Shown piece by piece: positions 1 through 12,145 of a stretch of 64,000 bases of DNA. Each line of letters opens with the position of its first letter. The first letter of the stretch is position 1. The notes under the pieces were generated by a model. That model had not been told where the DNA came from, ran no database searches, and saw nothing but the letters and a program-made list of their open reading frames with translations. Source of the stretch: Zarea fungicola (Eukaryota > Ascomycota > Sordariomycetes > Hypocreales > Cordycipitaceae); contig FWCC01000003.1 in NCBI GenBank assembly GCA_900169235.1, positions 62,001-126,000 of the forward strand. The letters are read 5' to 3'. The position numbers and the translations under genes are program-made.

Positions 1-1520
1 TGCCAGCAGAAAATACAAGAGGGCGCGATCCTTGTTGTTTCGACTTGGCTAGTAGTAACAGTTGCACCATTCCAGAAGGCCAGCAGCTTCTTTCCGTCTT
101 GTTGGAGGACGGCATAAGCGGACTAGCCAATACTACTCTGGGACAGCTTGGAGATGCAGCATTACTATGGTGGTGACGGGTACGGGAGTAATACAAAATA
201 AGCCAGAAGCGGTGTCTTACCAGTACACCCCTTCTAGGCAGCGGGTTTCGAGGAGAGGAATCCGGTGGCGAAGCAAAAGCGAATGGAGATGGTTCGGTAA
301 ATTTGTGTGAATAATATTGTCGTTGGGTCTGACGTGTAAAGTCGTAAAGAACTGTTGGACAAATTTGTAAAGAGACTGCGTGTTCGTTATTCGTTATTCG
401 TACTCGCAGCGGTGTCGGCAGTATAGGCCAACTACTTAGGTAACTAATAAAAAGTACCTTGTAGCGGTAGCAGATGGACAGCGGTGGCAGATACGGACAC
501 TGACGAGGGCCACTAGCGGGGATTTCCAGGGGGTGTTGGAGTTGTTGGTGACGGTGGCAGTACCTACGTACCTCCTAGTTACACATTAGCAGTATCCAGC
601 ATTATCTGGGCAGTGTCAGCCAGTAAAGTTTAAACTGGCCCGTTGGGGACAACGATACAAGGGGGCGTGCAGCTAGGAACAGCCAAATCCGTTTACAAAC
701 AGATGAGAATAAGGATGAAGATGCAAAGAAAAAACGTGGCACGGAGTTTGCTCTCAAGCCACCATCATCCTTTTTTTTCCCTTCTCGTCGTCAGTACCAT
801 CTGATTGGGTCAACGGGCTTCCATGTTGATGGTAAAGCTTCCAGGTTGTTTCCCAGCCTGGGCATAGTTGGTTGGGGACACCAGTTTGCCAGTTGGTCCC
901 TGTATTTCGTACCAGGCCTAATCAGGTACCTAGTTGCCTAGGTACTTGCCTTGACAGACACCAGGCCAGAGTGTATCAGGGCGGGCCTGCAGCGGGCCAT
1001 CTCACTAAAACATTTCCCACTAAAATTGGTCACATTCCCCCCGGCAGTGGCTTCTCTCTCCCCTTACCCAGCAGTTTTGCTGAGATGGTACCTTATTACT
1101 CGCGAGAGCAACGCTGTGACCACAGGTACCACCCCAGCCAAGCATTTCACTGTCCGCTCATCAGGACGACTCCGTACTCCGTATTTGTTCAAAACTGTTG
1201 TCACCTACCAGTAGCTTCAACATTTAAAGCTGCCTTGTCACCCCTCCCACATCCTCCTGTCGCGGCTTCTCCTCTCCTCCAGCTTTGTTCTAGCTTCTCT
1301 TCTGCCATTACATAACAAACTCTCAATATACATCCAGTTTGTCGTGTACATCGTCAGTCCCAGAACATTTAAATCTTGCATCTGCTGCCTGTTTGCATCT
1401 GTCCTGTCACTTAATCTCATCCACCCCAAGTACAGTCCTCTGTTTGTCCTGCTGCCCTTTATTAACACGGCCTCAACAAACTCCCATCACACATCACGCA
1501 TCACACACACAATCACCATC
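1..1520. other. Intergenic / 5' leader, no gene seen
   Basis: No open frame here looks coding. Short ORFs around 62-310 and 872-1315 have erratic composition and no family resemblance. From about 1230 to 1518 the plus strand becomes C/T-rich and then CA-rich just before the ATG at 1521, which fits the core promoter and 5' leader of the next gene. The 9-mer TACTCCGTA lies at 1175-1183. Confidence 0.6.
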
Positions 1521-2252
1521 ATGTCAAGAGTTGCTGCCCCCGTCGCCAAACTTTCCCGTGCCATTAGCACCACTGCTGCTCCCGCTGCTGCCGTTGCCCG
1601 CAACCACGCCTCTCTGCTCGACAGCACCACTCACAATGGCGGTGCCGCTCTCATGCCAAAGTACGCCGAGCTTCTCCGCGACCGCGAGCAAAAGGTATGT
1701 TTTTCCTTTGATGGAAAATTCTCAGCATTGTCCATCATTTTCCCAATGCTACCAGGCGGGCAAAGAGCTAACAAAAATCCCCCCCAGTCTCGTGGCATCA
1801 CCACTACACACCGTCCCACGCCACAGCCCAGCATCGTCAACCGTCCCCGCCCGCTGATGCAGACCTTCCACTCGAGCGCTAGCCAGGTCGCCGTGCCGCC
1901 AACGCACCTCGACGCCATGGTCCTCCCCTCCATGAACTTTGCTGCCTCCGAGCCTCCCGCCGGACCCCGTGTCCCTCTGCTCCCAGACAACTACGGCGCT
2001 GCGCACATGGTGCCCCCACCCGCGCCCGAGGCTGCCTTTTCAAAACCCACCATCTTTGCCGCCGAGCCCGACCGCGTTGCACCCTCTACCCCCCTCTCTG
2101 CTGTCGAGGGTCTTGCTCTTGACGGCGTCGAGCTCAAGTTTGTGCATGACGCACCCGCTGCTGCCGATGCTGCCGAGCCCAGCAATATGATTCGCAATCT
2201 CTGGGCTGGCATGGTCGATGATGTCCTTGGACCCATTCCCAAGACCATCTAA
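1521..2252 (+). CDS. Unknown protein with mitochondrial-type presequence
   Basis: I do not recognise this protein. The ATG at 1521 follows a CA-rich leader (ATCACCATCATG). Exons 1521-1694 and 1788-2252 give 211 aa. The intron 1695-1787 has donor GTATGT, a CTAAC branch site near 1767 and acceptor CCCAG. At 93 bp it is in frame and free of stops, so a retained-intron form stays open. The first 30 or so residues are rich in Ala, Ser, Arg and Thr with no acidic residue, as in mitochondrial matrix presequences. The rest is Pro/Ala-rich with an acidic tail ending near GMVDDVLGPIPKTI. An open frame upstream of 1521 reaches 1344 but starts in leader sequence and was not used. Targeting is inferred from composition only. 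Confidence 0.7.
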   Translation: MSRVAAPVAKLSRAISTTAAPAAAVARNHASLLDSTTHNGGAALMPKYAELLRDREQKVCFSFDGKFSALSIIFPMLPGGQRANKNPPQSRGITTTHRPTPQPSIVNRPRPLMQTFHSSASQVAVPPTHLDAMVLPSMNFAASEPPAGPRVPLLPDNYGAAHMVPPPAPEAAFSKPTIFAAEPDRVAPSTPLSAVEGLALDGVELKFVHDAPAAADAAEPSNMIRNLWAGMVDDVLGPIPKTI

Positions 2253-3051
2253 AGTCGGGAGATTGAAAAAAAAATATCTTTGATGAAGCTTCATGACATC
2301 TTTACACACTCTATCGCTTTTTTCTGCGCAATTGTTGAGTTTTTTGTCCCTACTTGTCTTGTCTTCCCATCGCAGCGAGCGATGCATTGGATGGCGGTCT
2401 TGTCAAGCAGAACAGCACACGACAATTGATTTTACACATGTTGGCACAGTGCCAGAAGCATAGTGCATGCGAGGCATTCCCTGCAAAATAAAAAATAAAA
2501 CAGCAGGAAACACTATTTAGCCTTTTTTCTTGTATCCTTTACCTACGGCATAGCCTACTATACCATCTATCTAATACACTGCAGCATACCCTTGGAACAA
2601 TCCCGAGGAACTGCCCAATGTCAAGCATGTCTAGTCCTATACCAATTTCCATGATGTTTCTAATGCCGAACAGCGGCATGAATATAGACGGCCAACTGTA
2701 CGGAGCACTGTGTATAACTAGCTTTGTTCCCCAGCCCATCGGCCCATTTCCCGATTCATCTATATTATGCAACGGCTATCGCCAATTAAGCTTCCCAAAT
2801 GTGGGGACTGCCGAGGCTCGGATACTTATATGCCTGGCGCGGTTGCAGCCTCGTCGTCAGCACCTGCTGATATTTCCCAGAACTTGTGTTTTTTGTCAAT
2901 TTTCTCTTCTTCTTGTTTTCTCTTTATTCAAAGTTTGCGAATCTAAAGAGTTTTTTTTTTTTGCTTGAAAGCCGTGGTGTATTTCTTACTCCTGTTGCTT
3001 CCGCTGACTTACACGAAAGGTCAACACTTCCTCATCCAGCCCACTTATACA
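2253..3051. other. Intergenic
   Basis: This holds the 3' region of the preceding gene and the leader of the next. A CT-rich stretch (2880-2935) and a T-run (about 2949-2962) lie upstream of the ATG at 3052. No convincing gene is seen on either strand. Confidence 0.5.
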
Positions 3052-3731
3052 ATGCCGGCCGTTCTGACCCAGCCGAGCGTGCTTCGGGCGCTCTATGTCG
3101 GAAATGCTGTAAGAAAACAAAAAATTCAGTCAAATTAATATGATACGAGGGCTGACTTGTAGCTTGTAGCTTTGGTTCACCAGGTAAAACCAGCCAGACA
3201 CATACACACACGCACGCACTCATTACACACACAAATCTACCTACGATTTAATCGCCCGCATTCATGAACTAACATAATCTTTCCTTCATCTTCAAATGAA
3301 CCAGCGCATTCTACCACTTTTGCTTCCGCCAAGACCACATGATGCGCAAGCTCTCGAGGCGCCGTGCCTCTTCCGACGCTGCCATCCGCGCCCTCCCCGC
3401 TGGCGACGCCTGGCACCGCGACATCATGGCCTACCTCGGCGGCATGAACACGGCCATGGCTCTGCTGGCCGTCTTTCGCGTCTACAGCCTCCTGAAGCGT
3501 GGCGTCTCCAACGTGAAACCCTTTTCGATGCGTACCGCCGACGGAGACTTTTCGCCAGATTTCATGGTCCTGATTGTGCTGGGCTTGGGCAACTGCTCAC
3601 AGGCGGTGCTCAACTTTGTCACGGGACGCATGACAGATCGGTGGATCATGGGCAAAGGGTTTGATCGAATTACGGTTCTGGATGCTGTCTTTACGGTTTT
3701 GGATTGGACGGCTGCGTTTGGTGGACTGTAA
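3052..3731 (+). CDS. Small multi-pass membrane protein with 14-nt micro-exon
   Basis: The spliced model is 3052-3108, 3170-3183 and 3305-3731, giving 165 aa. Intron 1 (3109-3169) has donor GTAAGA, a GCTGAC branch and TTGTAG. Intron 2 (3184-3304) has donor GTAAAA, an ACTAAC branch near 3270 and CCAG. Only inclusion of the 14-nt middle exon keeps the frame, joining YVGNA to LWFTS and AFYHFCFRQDH. The protein has about four hydrophobic stretches: near residues 10-28, MNTAMALLAVFRVYSLL, MVLIVLGLGNCSQAVLNFV and VLDAVFTVLDWTAAFGG. Its size and topology recall small ER membrane proteins such as Erg28, but I see no Erg28 signature motif, so no function is assigned. Confidence 0.7.
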
Positions 3732-4075
3732 GATGGCATGGTTACTGCATGTTTTATGCGTATACATGTAAGAAAGGCTGCACGATTACATCAGTAATGC
3801 CAGGTGCTATGATATGGCGTTTTCATGTGGCCATTGGAACTATCAAATCGGAAGCTGTACCCTCTTTGAAGGTTGTACAGACTTATACGGGCTGGGCTGC
3901 CACGCTTTTTGAACTGGGCTCCTATATACACAAGTTGATAAGGCACCAACCAAGCCGATGTATTTATGCTCCCCTGCCGCAAGTCGATGAATGATTAAGC
4001 TTCTTCAAGCTTTCTCCTTGTTTACCGTTTTGTTTTTGAGTTACAATTAAGCATAGCTTCGTGCATTTGTCCAAC
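3732..4075. other. Intergenic (344 bp)
   Basis: 3' region of the membrane-protein gene plus the short leader of the next gene. No separate feature is seen. Confidence 0.6.
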
Positions 4076-6578
4076 ATGGAGGACGACGGTGACCGTCCTA
4101 GTTCGACGGGGTACGGCAGCGACTTGTCCTTAAACAGCCAGAGCAGCACCCTCGCCACCGTCTCCGTCGCACACGGCCCCGTCAACCTGGCCCGGACAGG
4201 ACCGCTCGCCTGGATCTTTTACGTCGTCGCCCGCATGGCCGACCGTATCCACCAGCCCCTCGCCGTTGTCGTGAGCCCATGCCACCCTCGCCAGCGCCGG
4301 ATGATGGTTCCCGCCACGATTGCGGACGTGACGTCCAACATCATGGACATTTTCGGTGACGAGGCGAATGCGGACGCCATTGAGGCAGAGGTTGCGCTGG
4401 CGAGGCAGTACTACGACGGCCATGACCAGCATCAGCCGTGCAGAAAGCCCTCTGTTGGCCCGCTCGATGATGCCGCGCAGAATTGTCCATTAGTGTCGCC
4501 GTCGGCTGACGTCTCGGTGCCGGAGGCGTTGAAATACAACGGTGACCACGAGTTTTCTGTACATTGTCACACTGCTTTTGCAAGGGGTCGCGCTGCGGAG
4601 AGGCCGGTGCGAGACGACGGGCCTTGCCTTCGCCGTCGGGTTGCACACCGTGTACCGCGAGACCTGTGGCGACTGGGGCATGGTCGTCGTGGACATTTCG
4701 GACCTTCTGGCTCCTCGCTATGGCATCGTGGCGCATCCCAGCTCCGAGGAGCGGTTTGATCTTGTCACGTCCAATGAGGACGATATGGATGCTCTGGCGA
4801 ATGGCGCAGGAGTTATCACTCTTGGTGAAGAAGAGCTGCTGCTGCCACCAGCCGCGCCAACCGCGCCACCCGCTATTCGAGCAGCAGCAGAGGAAGATTT
4901 CGAGGCTTGGGGCCGGGATAGGCTCCTAAACGCGGTCGACTTTGTCAACATTTGCATGCCGTCTGACGAGGCTGAGCGGGAAAGCGAGTTCAGCCTCAAG
5001 CACCAGCCCATGATTGAGACGGATGCGCTGCAGACCATCTGGCCAGAGTGCTACGACGTTGACACAAGCTCGGAGTTTACCAATAGCAGCAGAAGAGCCA
5101 GTAACAGCAGCGCGGCTTCTCTGTCTGTCAGCGCATCGGAGAGTAGTAGCAGTGGCAGTGACGGGGAAAACATCCTAGACGAGTATCTCTCCTTTATCAT
5201 TCAGCAGACGGACGAGCGCAACGAGGACCACGTACCGGACGAGGAAGTTGATCAATTCACAAACCAGACAGACTATATATCGCTGCTCTGGAGGGCTCTG
5301 CAGGCGCAGCCCGGCCTGTTGGGTAAAGGACGAGCGGGCGGCGAGTTGCTGGCGCTGGCGTTGGCGGGCATGAAGCACATGGCGTTGGAGATATTCAAAG
5401 ACTTGAAGGTCGATGCTCTGGACGCACTACTCCAAGAGAAACTCTCGGGTTGGCGGGGGCAGCGCCTGGCGCTCGAGTCGATCAGCCTATGCGCGGATAG
5501 TTTTGCGGTGCATCCGGCTGTGCTGGCGGGCGTTTTGGCGCGAACAAGCGCATCGCGAATCTATTTCGTCCGGAGGCCAGGCAGTGCGGTGGATCTGCAT
5601 GGCGATGCTGCCGCACAGTTTGAGCGGGATGTGCTGCGTGCCGTGGCAGAGAATTATGGAAGCACATTGCAGGAGAAGAGGTACTTCTTCTCGAGCGCCT
5701 TTTGCGCGGCTCTTCGCGGCAATGGCTGGCTTCACCGCCCTCTCCTATACCAAATAGGAGGGGGACGAAGTCGCGGCCTCTCTGAGAATGAGAGGTTTCT
5801 CTCCTTGCTTACAGACGCCTATCCCGTAAGAAATCTAGTTGTGCAGCTGGAACGTGGGATGGACGAGCCTCTCGACGGTACATCGCCACCGTGTTTCCAC
5901 GTAAATCTCATCAACAGCTTCATGACGGCCGAGCGCTTCGCAACGGGCCTGCTGGACTTTATGCACTTATATGGCGGTTCAGGCGGGTGTGTATCAACAG
6001 GTCTCGCGACGCGGCTGCTGGCATTCTCTGCGGCCGCCAGTTTCATTTCCCAGTCGACACGAAGCGCGCACATTTCGCGAGATTTAGTCACACCGTTTCC
6101 AGAGTGCTTTGGCAACGTGCAAAATCCGGCGGCGGCGGCGGCCAAGAACCTATGCGGGCTTGAGCCCGGTGAGTGGACAGCTTTGGTGGCTCGAGGCGTG
6201 GATACTGGCGTGGTGGGCAAATTCATTCGATATGCCCTTGTCCGGCTGCGTGAGAGCAGTAGCAATACCCTAACAGCTGACAGTGTCAGCTGCGGCCCTG
6301 ATGGTGGTGGTGGTGGTGGTGCAGAGGCAAACACAAGCGCTCATGATGGCAAGCCCGAACTGGAGATTGTCGGTCTCGAGGCGTTTCTCGCATACACGGC
6401 GCCACGTGTCGACCCCCTTGAAGTACGCCAGCGGCTGTATGAGCTCACAGTACATCTTGTGCGGTGCAGTGAGGGACGAAGTCTGCCACCTCGAGGCGCG
6501 CCAATGGCGATGCATCCGATTGCGGTATTGACTGAAATGGAGGCTAAGAGACTTTTAATGCAGTATTCAGGCTACTAA
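4076..6578 (+). CDS. Large unknown protein, 819 aa
   Basis: I do not recognise this family. The ATG at 4076 (CCAACATGG) is in good context. Two long frames are joined by a very short intron, 4542-4584 (43 bp, GTGACC...TGCAAG). Splicing gives exons 4076-4541 and 4585-6578, exactly 820 codons with the stop. The N-terminus has a Ser/Thr-rich stretch and then MVPATIADVTSNIMDIF. The middle carries an Ala/Pro/Glu linker and a poly-Ser acidic tract (about residues 320-360). The last 450 residues look folded and mostly helical, for example RLALESISLCADSFAVHP and INSFMTAERFATGLLDFMHL. A Gly run lies near codons from 6303. No transmembrane segment is obvious. If the 43-bp intron is wrong, a frameshift is the alternative. 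Confidence 0.65.
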
Positions 6579-6950
6579 AGCGCTTCTCCTCTTGTCTGGA
6601 AGAGGGCTGAAGAACGATTCGGGCCAACATGTGTAGTATGTAGGACTAGATTGATCATACTAAGGCATTCTTCATATCAAGAAGATGGTTGAAAAAAAAA
6701 GTGTAGCAATTCATTTATACTAACAGAAATTTTGCCAAAGGTCGTTAACCAACTACCTACTATACAGAGCGCTGCAGTTTTTTCCGTGCGATTGTGTTTT
6801 TATCCTCCTGGCCCTCTCACACACTGGTATCGCCTCTTTAATAAAGCCATTCAAGATTATTCGTATCCCATTGCGCTCCTCTTTTCTTTCGAATTTTCTT
6901 GAAAAGCAGTCGCCAAATCAACCACCAAATATACCATCATTCCACCCCAT
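6579..6950. other. Convergent 3' intergenic region
   Basis: Space between two convergent genes, the unknown 819-aa gene on plus and rae1 on minus. It is A/T-rich, with an A-run near 6691-6700. No gene is seen. Confidence 0.6.
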
Positions 6951-8205
6951 CTACCGCTTCTTCATCGAGGGCCGGGGCTTGCACTCGTCATTGTTGACGG
7001 GGTGCAGCATGACTTTGATGGGGTAGTTTTGCGTATTATGTTGGTAGCCCTTGCTCCAGTCGTAGCTAACGGCATAGGCAAAGATGGAGCCGCTCTTGTT
7101 GAATGTCGTCGAGGTGATGCTACCGCCGACGTTGGGGTAGCCCTTGAGGCGGTGCTTGGCATCCTTGTCCCAGAAATGGAAGGTGCCGTCAGATCCCGCT
7201 GTGCTAAAGGTGCCGTGGACGGGGTGGAAGGAGATTGCATTAACAGCGTGTACGTTGACGGTGTTGTTGACAACGGGATCACGGTGGCACTTGAAAGAAA
7301 AGTTGGATCTAGATGAAGGAGATGAATTAGTGACATGTTGCAAATGTAACGGAAAGGCAGGGGGCAGAAGCTTCAAAGGTGCATACCCGGAATCCTTTTC
7401 TTCGACATATTGAATGGCGCAGCGGCCTTCGATGCTACCAATCGCAAAGCCGGCGGCATCAGTGAAGCAACTAACTACTCTCGTCTGCCACTTGAGCGGG
7501 CTCTGAAGCGTCTTGTAGATCTTGGTAGGGTCTTTGAGGTTGACGACGTTGATGTAGCGGTCGGCGGTGCCAATAACGAGTAGGTTGTCGCGCACGTCGG
7601 CTGTGTACACCCGCTCCTGGCATTGCAGGGTGGCCGCGGCGCCCTGCTGGCGCAGATCCCAGTACTTGACTGTCTTGTCCCACGAGCCCGTTACAACCAT
7701 GGGGGTGCCGCTGTTGTCGAACCAGCGGCACGAGCGCACGGGCTGGTCGTGGGTGCCAACAACAATGTCCTGCTGGCTGGCGAGGTCACAGACCTTGACA
7801 CTCTTGTCGGCGGAGGCGGAGGCGACTTTGGTTCCATCCTGTCCATTTCACTGTTTGTTAGTTTATTTTGGTTCGATTTTGCGTCGCCCAAGCTGCCGTT
7901 GGGGCCGTCCTTCGTTCGTCACCTATTCCACCTACCTTGGAAAAGTCGCAATCAAACACGGGCTGGCTGTGCTCGTATGCGTGGCGGCCTTGGCTCTGGC
8001 CGTTGCCGGCAATCTCGTAGATTCGGACCTTGTTATCCCAGCTGGAGATGGCGAGAAAGTCCTGCTGGTTCTGGCCCGGAGAAAAAGACAGAGCCGTGAT
8101 GGTGTCGGTTGGCGGGTCGCTCAGCGCAACATCGGACTTGAGGTCACCGACAGCATTGGTCGTAGACGCGGCAGTGGCGGCTGCTGATCCAAAGATTCCC
8201 GACAT
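6951..8205 (-). CDS. rae1: mRNA export factor Rae1/Gle2 (WD40)
   Basis: WD40 beta-propeller protein of the nuclear pore, which binds Nup98-type GLEBS motifs and acts in poly(A)+ RNA export. Exons (minus): 8205-7936, 7838-7387 and 7308-6951, giving 359 aa, the usual size. Introns are 7935-7839 (GTAGGT, ACTAAC branch, GACAG) and 7386-7309 (GTATGC...CTAG); the second is a multiple of three and open in frame. Family hallmarks are the N-terminal PPTDTITALSFSP block, blade ends such as SWDNKVRIYEI, GSWDKTVKYWDLR and AGSDGTFHFWDKD, the NFSFKCHRD segment and the C-terminal NYPIKVMLHPVNNDECKPRP. The first 25 or so residues are Gly/Ala/Thr-rich. This is a housekeeping gene; no sign of damage. Confidence 0.95.
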
Positions 8206-8519
8206 GTTGAACTATTGTAAAAGATACGAGAAGTGAATAATTTTTTGTGACGTCTCGGGTGTCGTGTATTTGATCCTCAAGCTTCCTCTGTTTGGACGCG
8301 TGCTTTTGTGATAGTGAGGGTGGTGGTGTTTTTGTTGGAAATTTCGCCCTGCAGCAAAGCCCTCTCGTTTCCTCGGAGGAAATCTGTGGTGAAAGCGTCG
8401 TTTTATAGTATATCTACACTCGTCTCTCTTGACCTAATTCATCAACGAATTTTAGGCAGACGAGGCAGCAATGTCAAAGGCGTCGCGAGGCAGAGGCAGC
8501 AATAGAGCCTAAGCTTCCC

Positions 8520-8940
8520 ATGAGCATGCGAATCCAAAGCTCCCGCTTAGAGCGGCACTCCCCTGTAAATGCATGCGCGCCGCTGCCACCGCTGCCATTT
8601 GCTGCCCACCGCCCGCCAAATTCTGCCGGACTAAGCCCCACAGTAGCGCCAAACAAAATTTACAAGCTCCAGATTTTTAATCTCGTTTTCTTCTTCTTCT
8701 TCTTCATCTCCCCTTCGCTCAACAGATCGCTGTCGAAGCTTACACACAGAGACGTTTCATCTGGAATGTCTCTCCTCCAGCTTTGGGAGAAAGTCCCCGG
8801 ACGTATTCTTCTCTTCACGGAAAAGAACATGCGGAAACGCGCCGCCATAAAAGCACTGCGGCTGACTTCAGTGCCTTGGCCGCCTCTGGCAATGACCATG
8901 CCCTGTCTACCGCTACATTCGCCAGTCGAAGCTAAATGTG
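8520..8940 (+). CDS. Tentative two-exon small gene, unknown
   Basis: This weakly supported model has exons 8520-8564 and 8726-8940. Intron 8565-8725 has donor GTAAAT and a long pyrimidine tract ending CTCAACAG. Spliced, it reads MSMRIQSSRLERHSP followed by IAVEAYTQRRFIWN and ends STATFASRS, 86 aa. The second-exon frame is open with sensible composition over about 70 codons, while the competing frame starting at 8766 is less protein-like. It lies divergent to rae1, 314 bp from its start codon. The Arg- and Ser-rich N-terminus could be a mitochondrial presequence. No family was recognised. It could also be non-coding. Confidence 0.3.
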
Positions 8941-11900
8941 TGACTTCTTGTCCATCGCCGCCGCTCGAACCCTTATAGGATGAAGATATGAGTCCGAGTC
9001 GAGTGCGGTAAGGGCTTGATGTCGCCGTTGGCAGACAGCTGGTGGATGGTAGATGGACGCTTGTGGCTCTTGCTGCTGCGGTTTCGGGTGCAGAAGATAT
9101 CTTGTCGAGGTCGATAGTTATGCGATTGCTTGGTCGAACGACTGAGTTACTCGATGGGGCTCATTCTTGAGGCGAAGGGGGATCCAAGTCAATTTCCTTT
9201 GGTACTTGACTTGTATTCGTCGATGCAGTACAGCATTGATCCCAACTTCTTTTTTACATTCTAAGTTTCACTGGGAACTTCTTGGGAAAGATGCCTGTTG
9301 CGCAGAGACGATCCAAGCTTATATGATGATGACAAATATAGAGTCAAGCACCGAGTCAGAAAAACTGGCGTTGTGGACCATATATATTAAATGTTAACTG
9401 ATAGCTTGGATCTCTCGTCTTCTTCTTTTTTCTCTTCTGTTTAGCTTTACTATAGCTCCAGTCTTCGGTCTCTGGCTGCCAGCGTGCTTCTTGCTCTGCC
9501 ATTACTGCGTAGATATTAACGTTACCTCGACTAGTCATAGCGACTGCTACCCGCATGTTTGCCGTGCTCTCTTCGTCGAGGTCGCGTCGTGCCGTAATGA
9601 TTTGATGCAAATTCTGCTCTGAACTGTTTTTTGGACAGACACGTCATTCTGTTTATGACTCTCCGTCAACCGGACTTATTCGAGTTGTATCAAAGCGGCA
9701 GTCCAGCGCATGTTGCCCGGAAACATGTACTCGTACAGTTCATATACAAGGACCAGCGTTGTCCTCTGCTACGGGTAGCAACAGGCTCCCTACCCTGTTG
9801 AAAGATGCGTGCATGGATTGAAATACGCAGTCCTGCCCGACCGGGTAGCGGTGTCGTGTTTGATACCTAGGGGTTACCCTACACTCCAAAAACGCTTGCT
9901 CCACGATGCGGCTTCTGGTCCGACGGTTATAAGTAAAAAAAAAATGACAAAAAAATAGTGCAGGGATTTTCCGGCTATAATACTTGACGAAAGTTTGTCT
10001 CTCAACGAAAGACTCCGTACTGTTGGAAGCTTAGGTGCAGGCAACCAAAGGAAGTCGTCAAGATTCGGCAACGTCTCCCAGCACACCCGATTATACTGCA
10101 ACTCTCACTCTCACGATAAATACACGTGCAATTGATTAAATTTTTGGGGGCTGGGAACGTTCATGTTACATCAATTACAAATGACAGCGAGCCTGTCAAG
10201 CTTTGTAGCTTAGACCAGCGTTTGCCTTATCTAAACGCGCGCTGTATGTTGAGCTGACCAACAAGGTACAGAATCGAGTCAGTTGTGGCGCACTCCTCCA
10301 ATACTCGTAGCGTTGCGGCTTTTGGGACACCAATTCAATTGAGGATGATCGACGCGCCATGGAGGCGGATGAAGACCAAACCGATAGCCCCTTGACAGCG
10401 GAACACTGGCTTGTGGACCTATCTCGGGGTCTTCAAGGAGAGAAACCTGTAACTCTGTACGGAGGTAAATTCGCTAGCTGGGAGTAGTCAAATACCAGCC
10501 AGCTAAACAATGACGAACCTACGCCCAAGGCTCACAGCGCTGTCCCATGTGGATTGGCTAGCTACTGTGATTGCTTGAATATCGCAGGCAGCAGTCCGTG
10601 CACCCGGGCAGCTGGAATCAGCTTAAAAATGTCCTGTTACAGCCCAGGGCTGCTTCAGCCTCCATAAGCTGCTCTTTGGGCGAATCGGATACAACTCCTC
10701 CCAGTCCGCTGCCACCGTGGTGAAGTATTCAATACTTGTGGCTGGTTGCTCCATCATACCGGTTGCTAGCTTCTGGCTCTGGGGGAACGGCAGCAATTGG
10801 ATCATGAAATGACGCGTGGAGGGTTACAATTGCCAACTGCTGACTGGCCAGGAGTCTTCCTCAATTCTTGGTTAACATTTGTCTTTATAACCTGACATCC
10901 ACACCGAGCCTGGTCAGAGCAATATTAAAGCCATGCTGCAGGGTTGGCGCGAGGCGTAGGGTTTCGATGAGGGCTCTGGTTCTTAGCCGGGCAAAACCGT
11001 AACTTGCCAGGGAGAGGAGTGGAGACAGAAATGAAGAAGATCAACAAAAAATAAATGAAGAGCCAAAAAAATATCGAAAAACCATACAGCAGCCGGTGTT
11101 GGCTGGTCGTCACCAAGCCAACTACTAATCTGCCGATTGATAGCTTGTCTATCGGAGAGCAGACGGGATCCGGAATGGTCTATCATCTATGGCCGTATGT
11201 ACTCGATATTGACTCATTTTACATTATATCCTCAAGAAGCTGCGATTCTGCTACTCTTTCATTGCCAGCGCTAGCGCCTAAACTCGGACACTGAAGTTGG
11301 GTGGCCGCAGCAGCGGAAATGCGATTTCCCCTCCAGCCCCATGTTACTACCACCCCTGTTGAACCAGTCTGCTGTCGAGCAGTGGGTGGCCGATGCTCCT
11401 AACATGTCTGTCTCAAACGGGGCAGAGCAAGGCGTCATGGACTTGGTGGCGACTGGGACAAAACAGAGGAGAATATCCACCAATCGATCTGCCCACTAAA
11501 ACAGTCAAAATCAAGCTACGGAAAAATGGACGCTCGAGCTTTCCCTCCTGACACCGCCTTGTAAAGTCATTACTCATGAGAGGAGAAGATTCCCAAGGTG
11601 AGGCTGCAAAGCTAAAGGTTTAGGCAAGCATTGGGCTTCGCCGACTGGAATGCATTGATAAGTGATGCACAGGCAAGAAAGACGGCTTGAGCTAGCAACA
11701 AAGCACAAGTCAGGGAGTCGGGGATATTATGGCCGCTAACCCGATCCAGGCCCACAGTCCACGGCGGCGGTTCTGAAATATCCAACCGTGTTATTGATGG
11801 CTTGACAAGGGTCTGGCGACAAGCAGAATGGGGAGTGCAGGTAGGGGGCAAGATTCTCTATTACCTGTGACAAGGCCGGACGCTTTGATTACTTGAAATC

Positions 11901-12145
11901 AGTCGTATTTTGCTCGGGAATTTAACAACAGTTTGCCTTCTTTGCTGCTGCAGCCAGTATATACATGTTTCGGCAACTGATGCCTTTAAATCTTCTCTAT
12001 TTCTAGGGCATCATCATCTAACATTTAACTTTTATGCCATACCCAGAAACAAACTGTAATTACAGAAAGAAATACAAGTCATTACAATCCTAGTCAGCCT
12101 GCACCTAGCGTCCAAGGATCAGGCGCGCCACCAGCCAGAGCCCCC
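8941..12145. other. Gene-poor region
   Basis: About 3.2 kb with no confident gene. Short open stretches occur, such as a minus-strand frame 9356-9610 (reading RVAVAMTSRGNVNIYAVMAE) and a 42-codon plus-strand frame from 10360. None has a recognisable domain or a convincing extension. They may be decayed gene or transposon remnants. ACTCCGTA occurs at 10012-10019. No terminal repeats or transposase motifs were found by eye. Confidence 0.5.

Noticed and set aside
1344..1520. Upstream extension of the first gene's reading frame
   Set aside because: Composition is leader-like, and the ATG at 1521 begins a clear presequence; the extension adds only random hydrophobic residues.
3052..3731. Assignment as ERG28
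   Set aside because: Size and topology are similar but I could not see the family's conserved segments, so the name is not supported.
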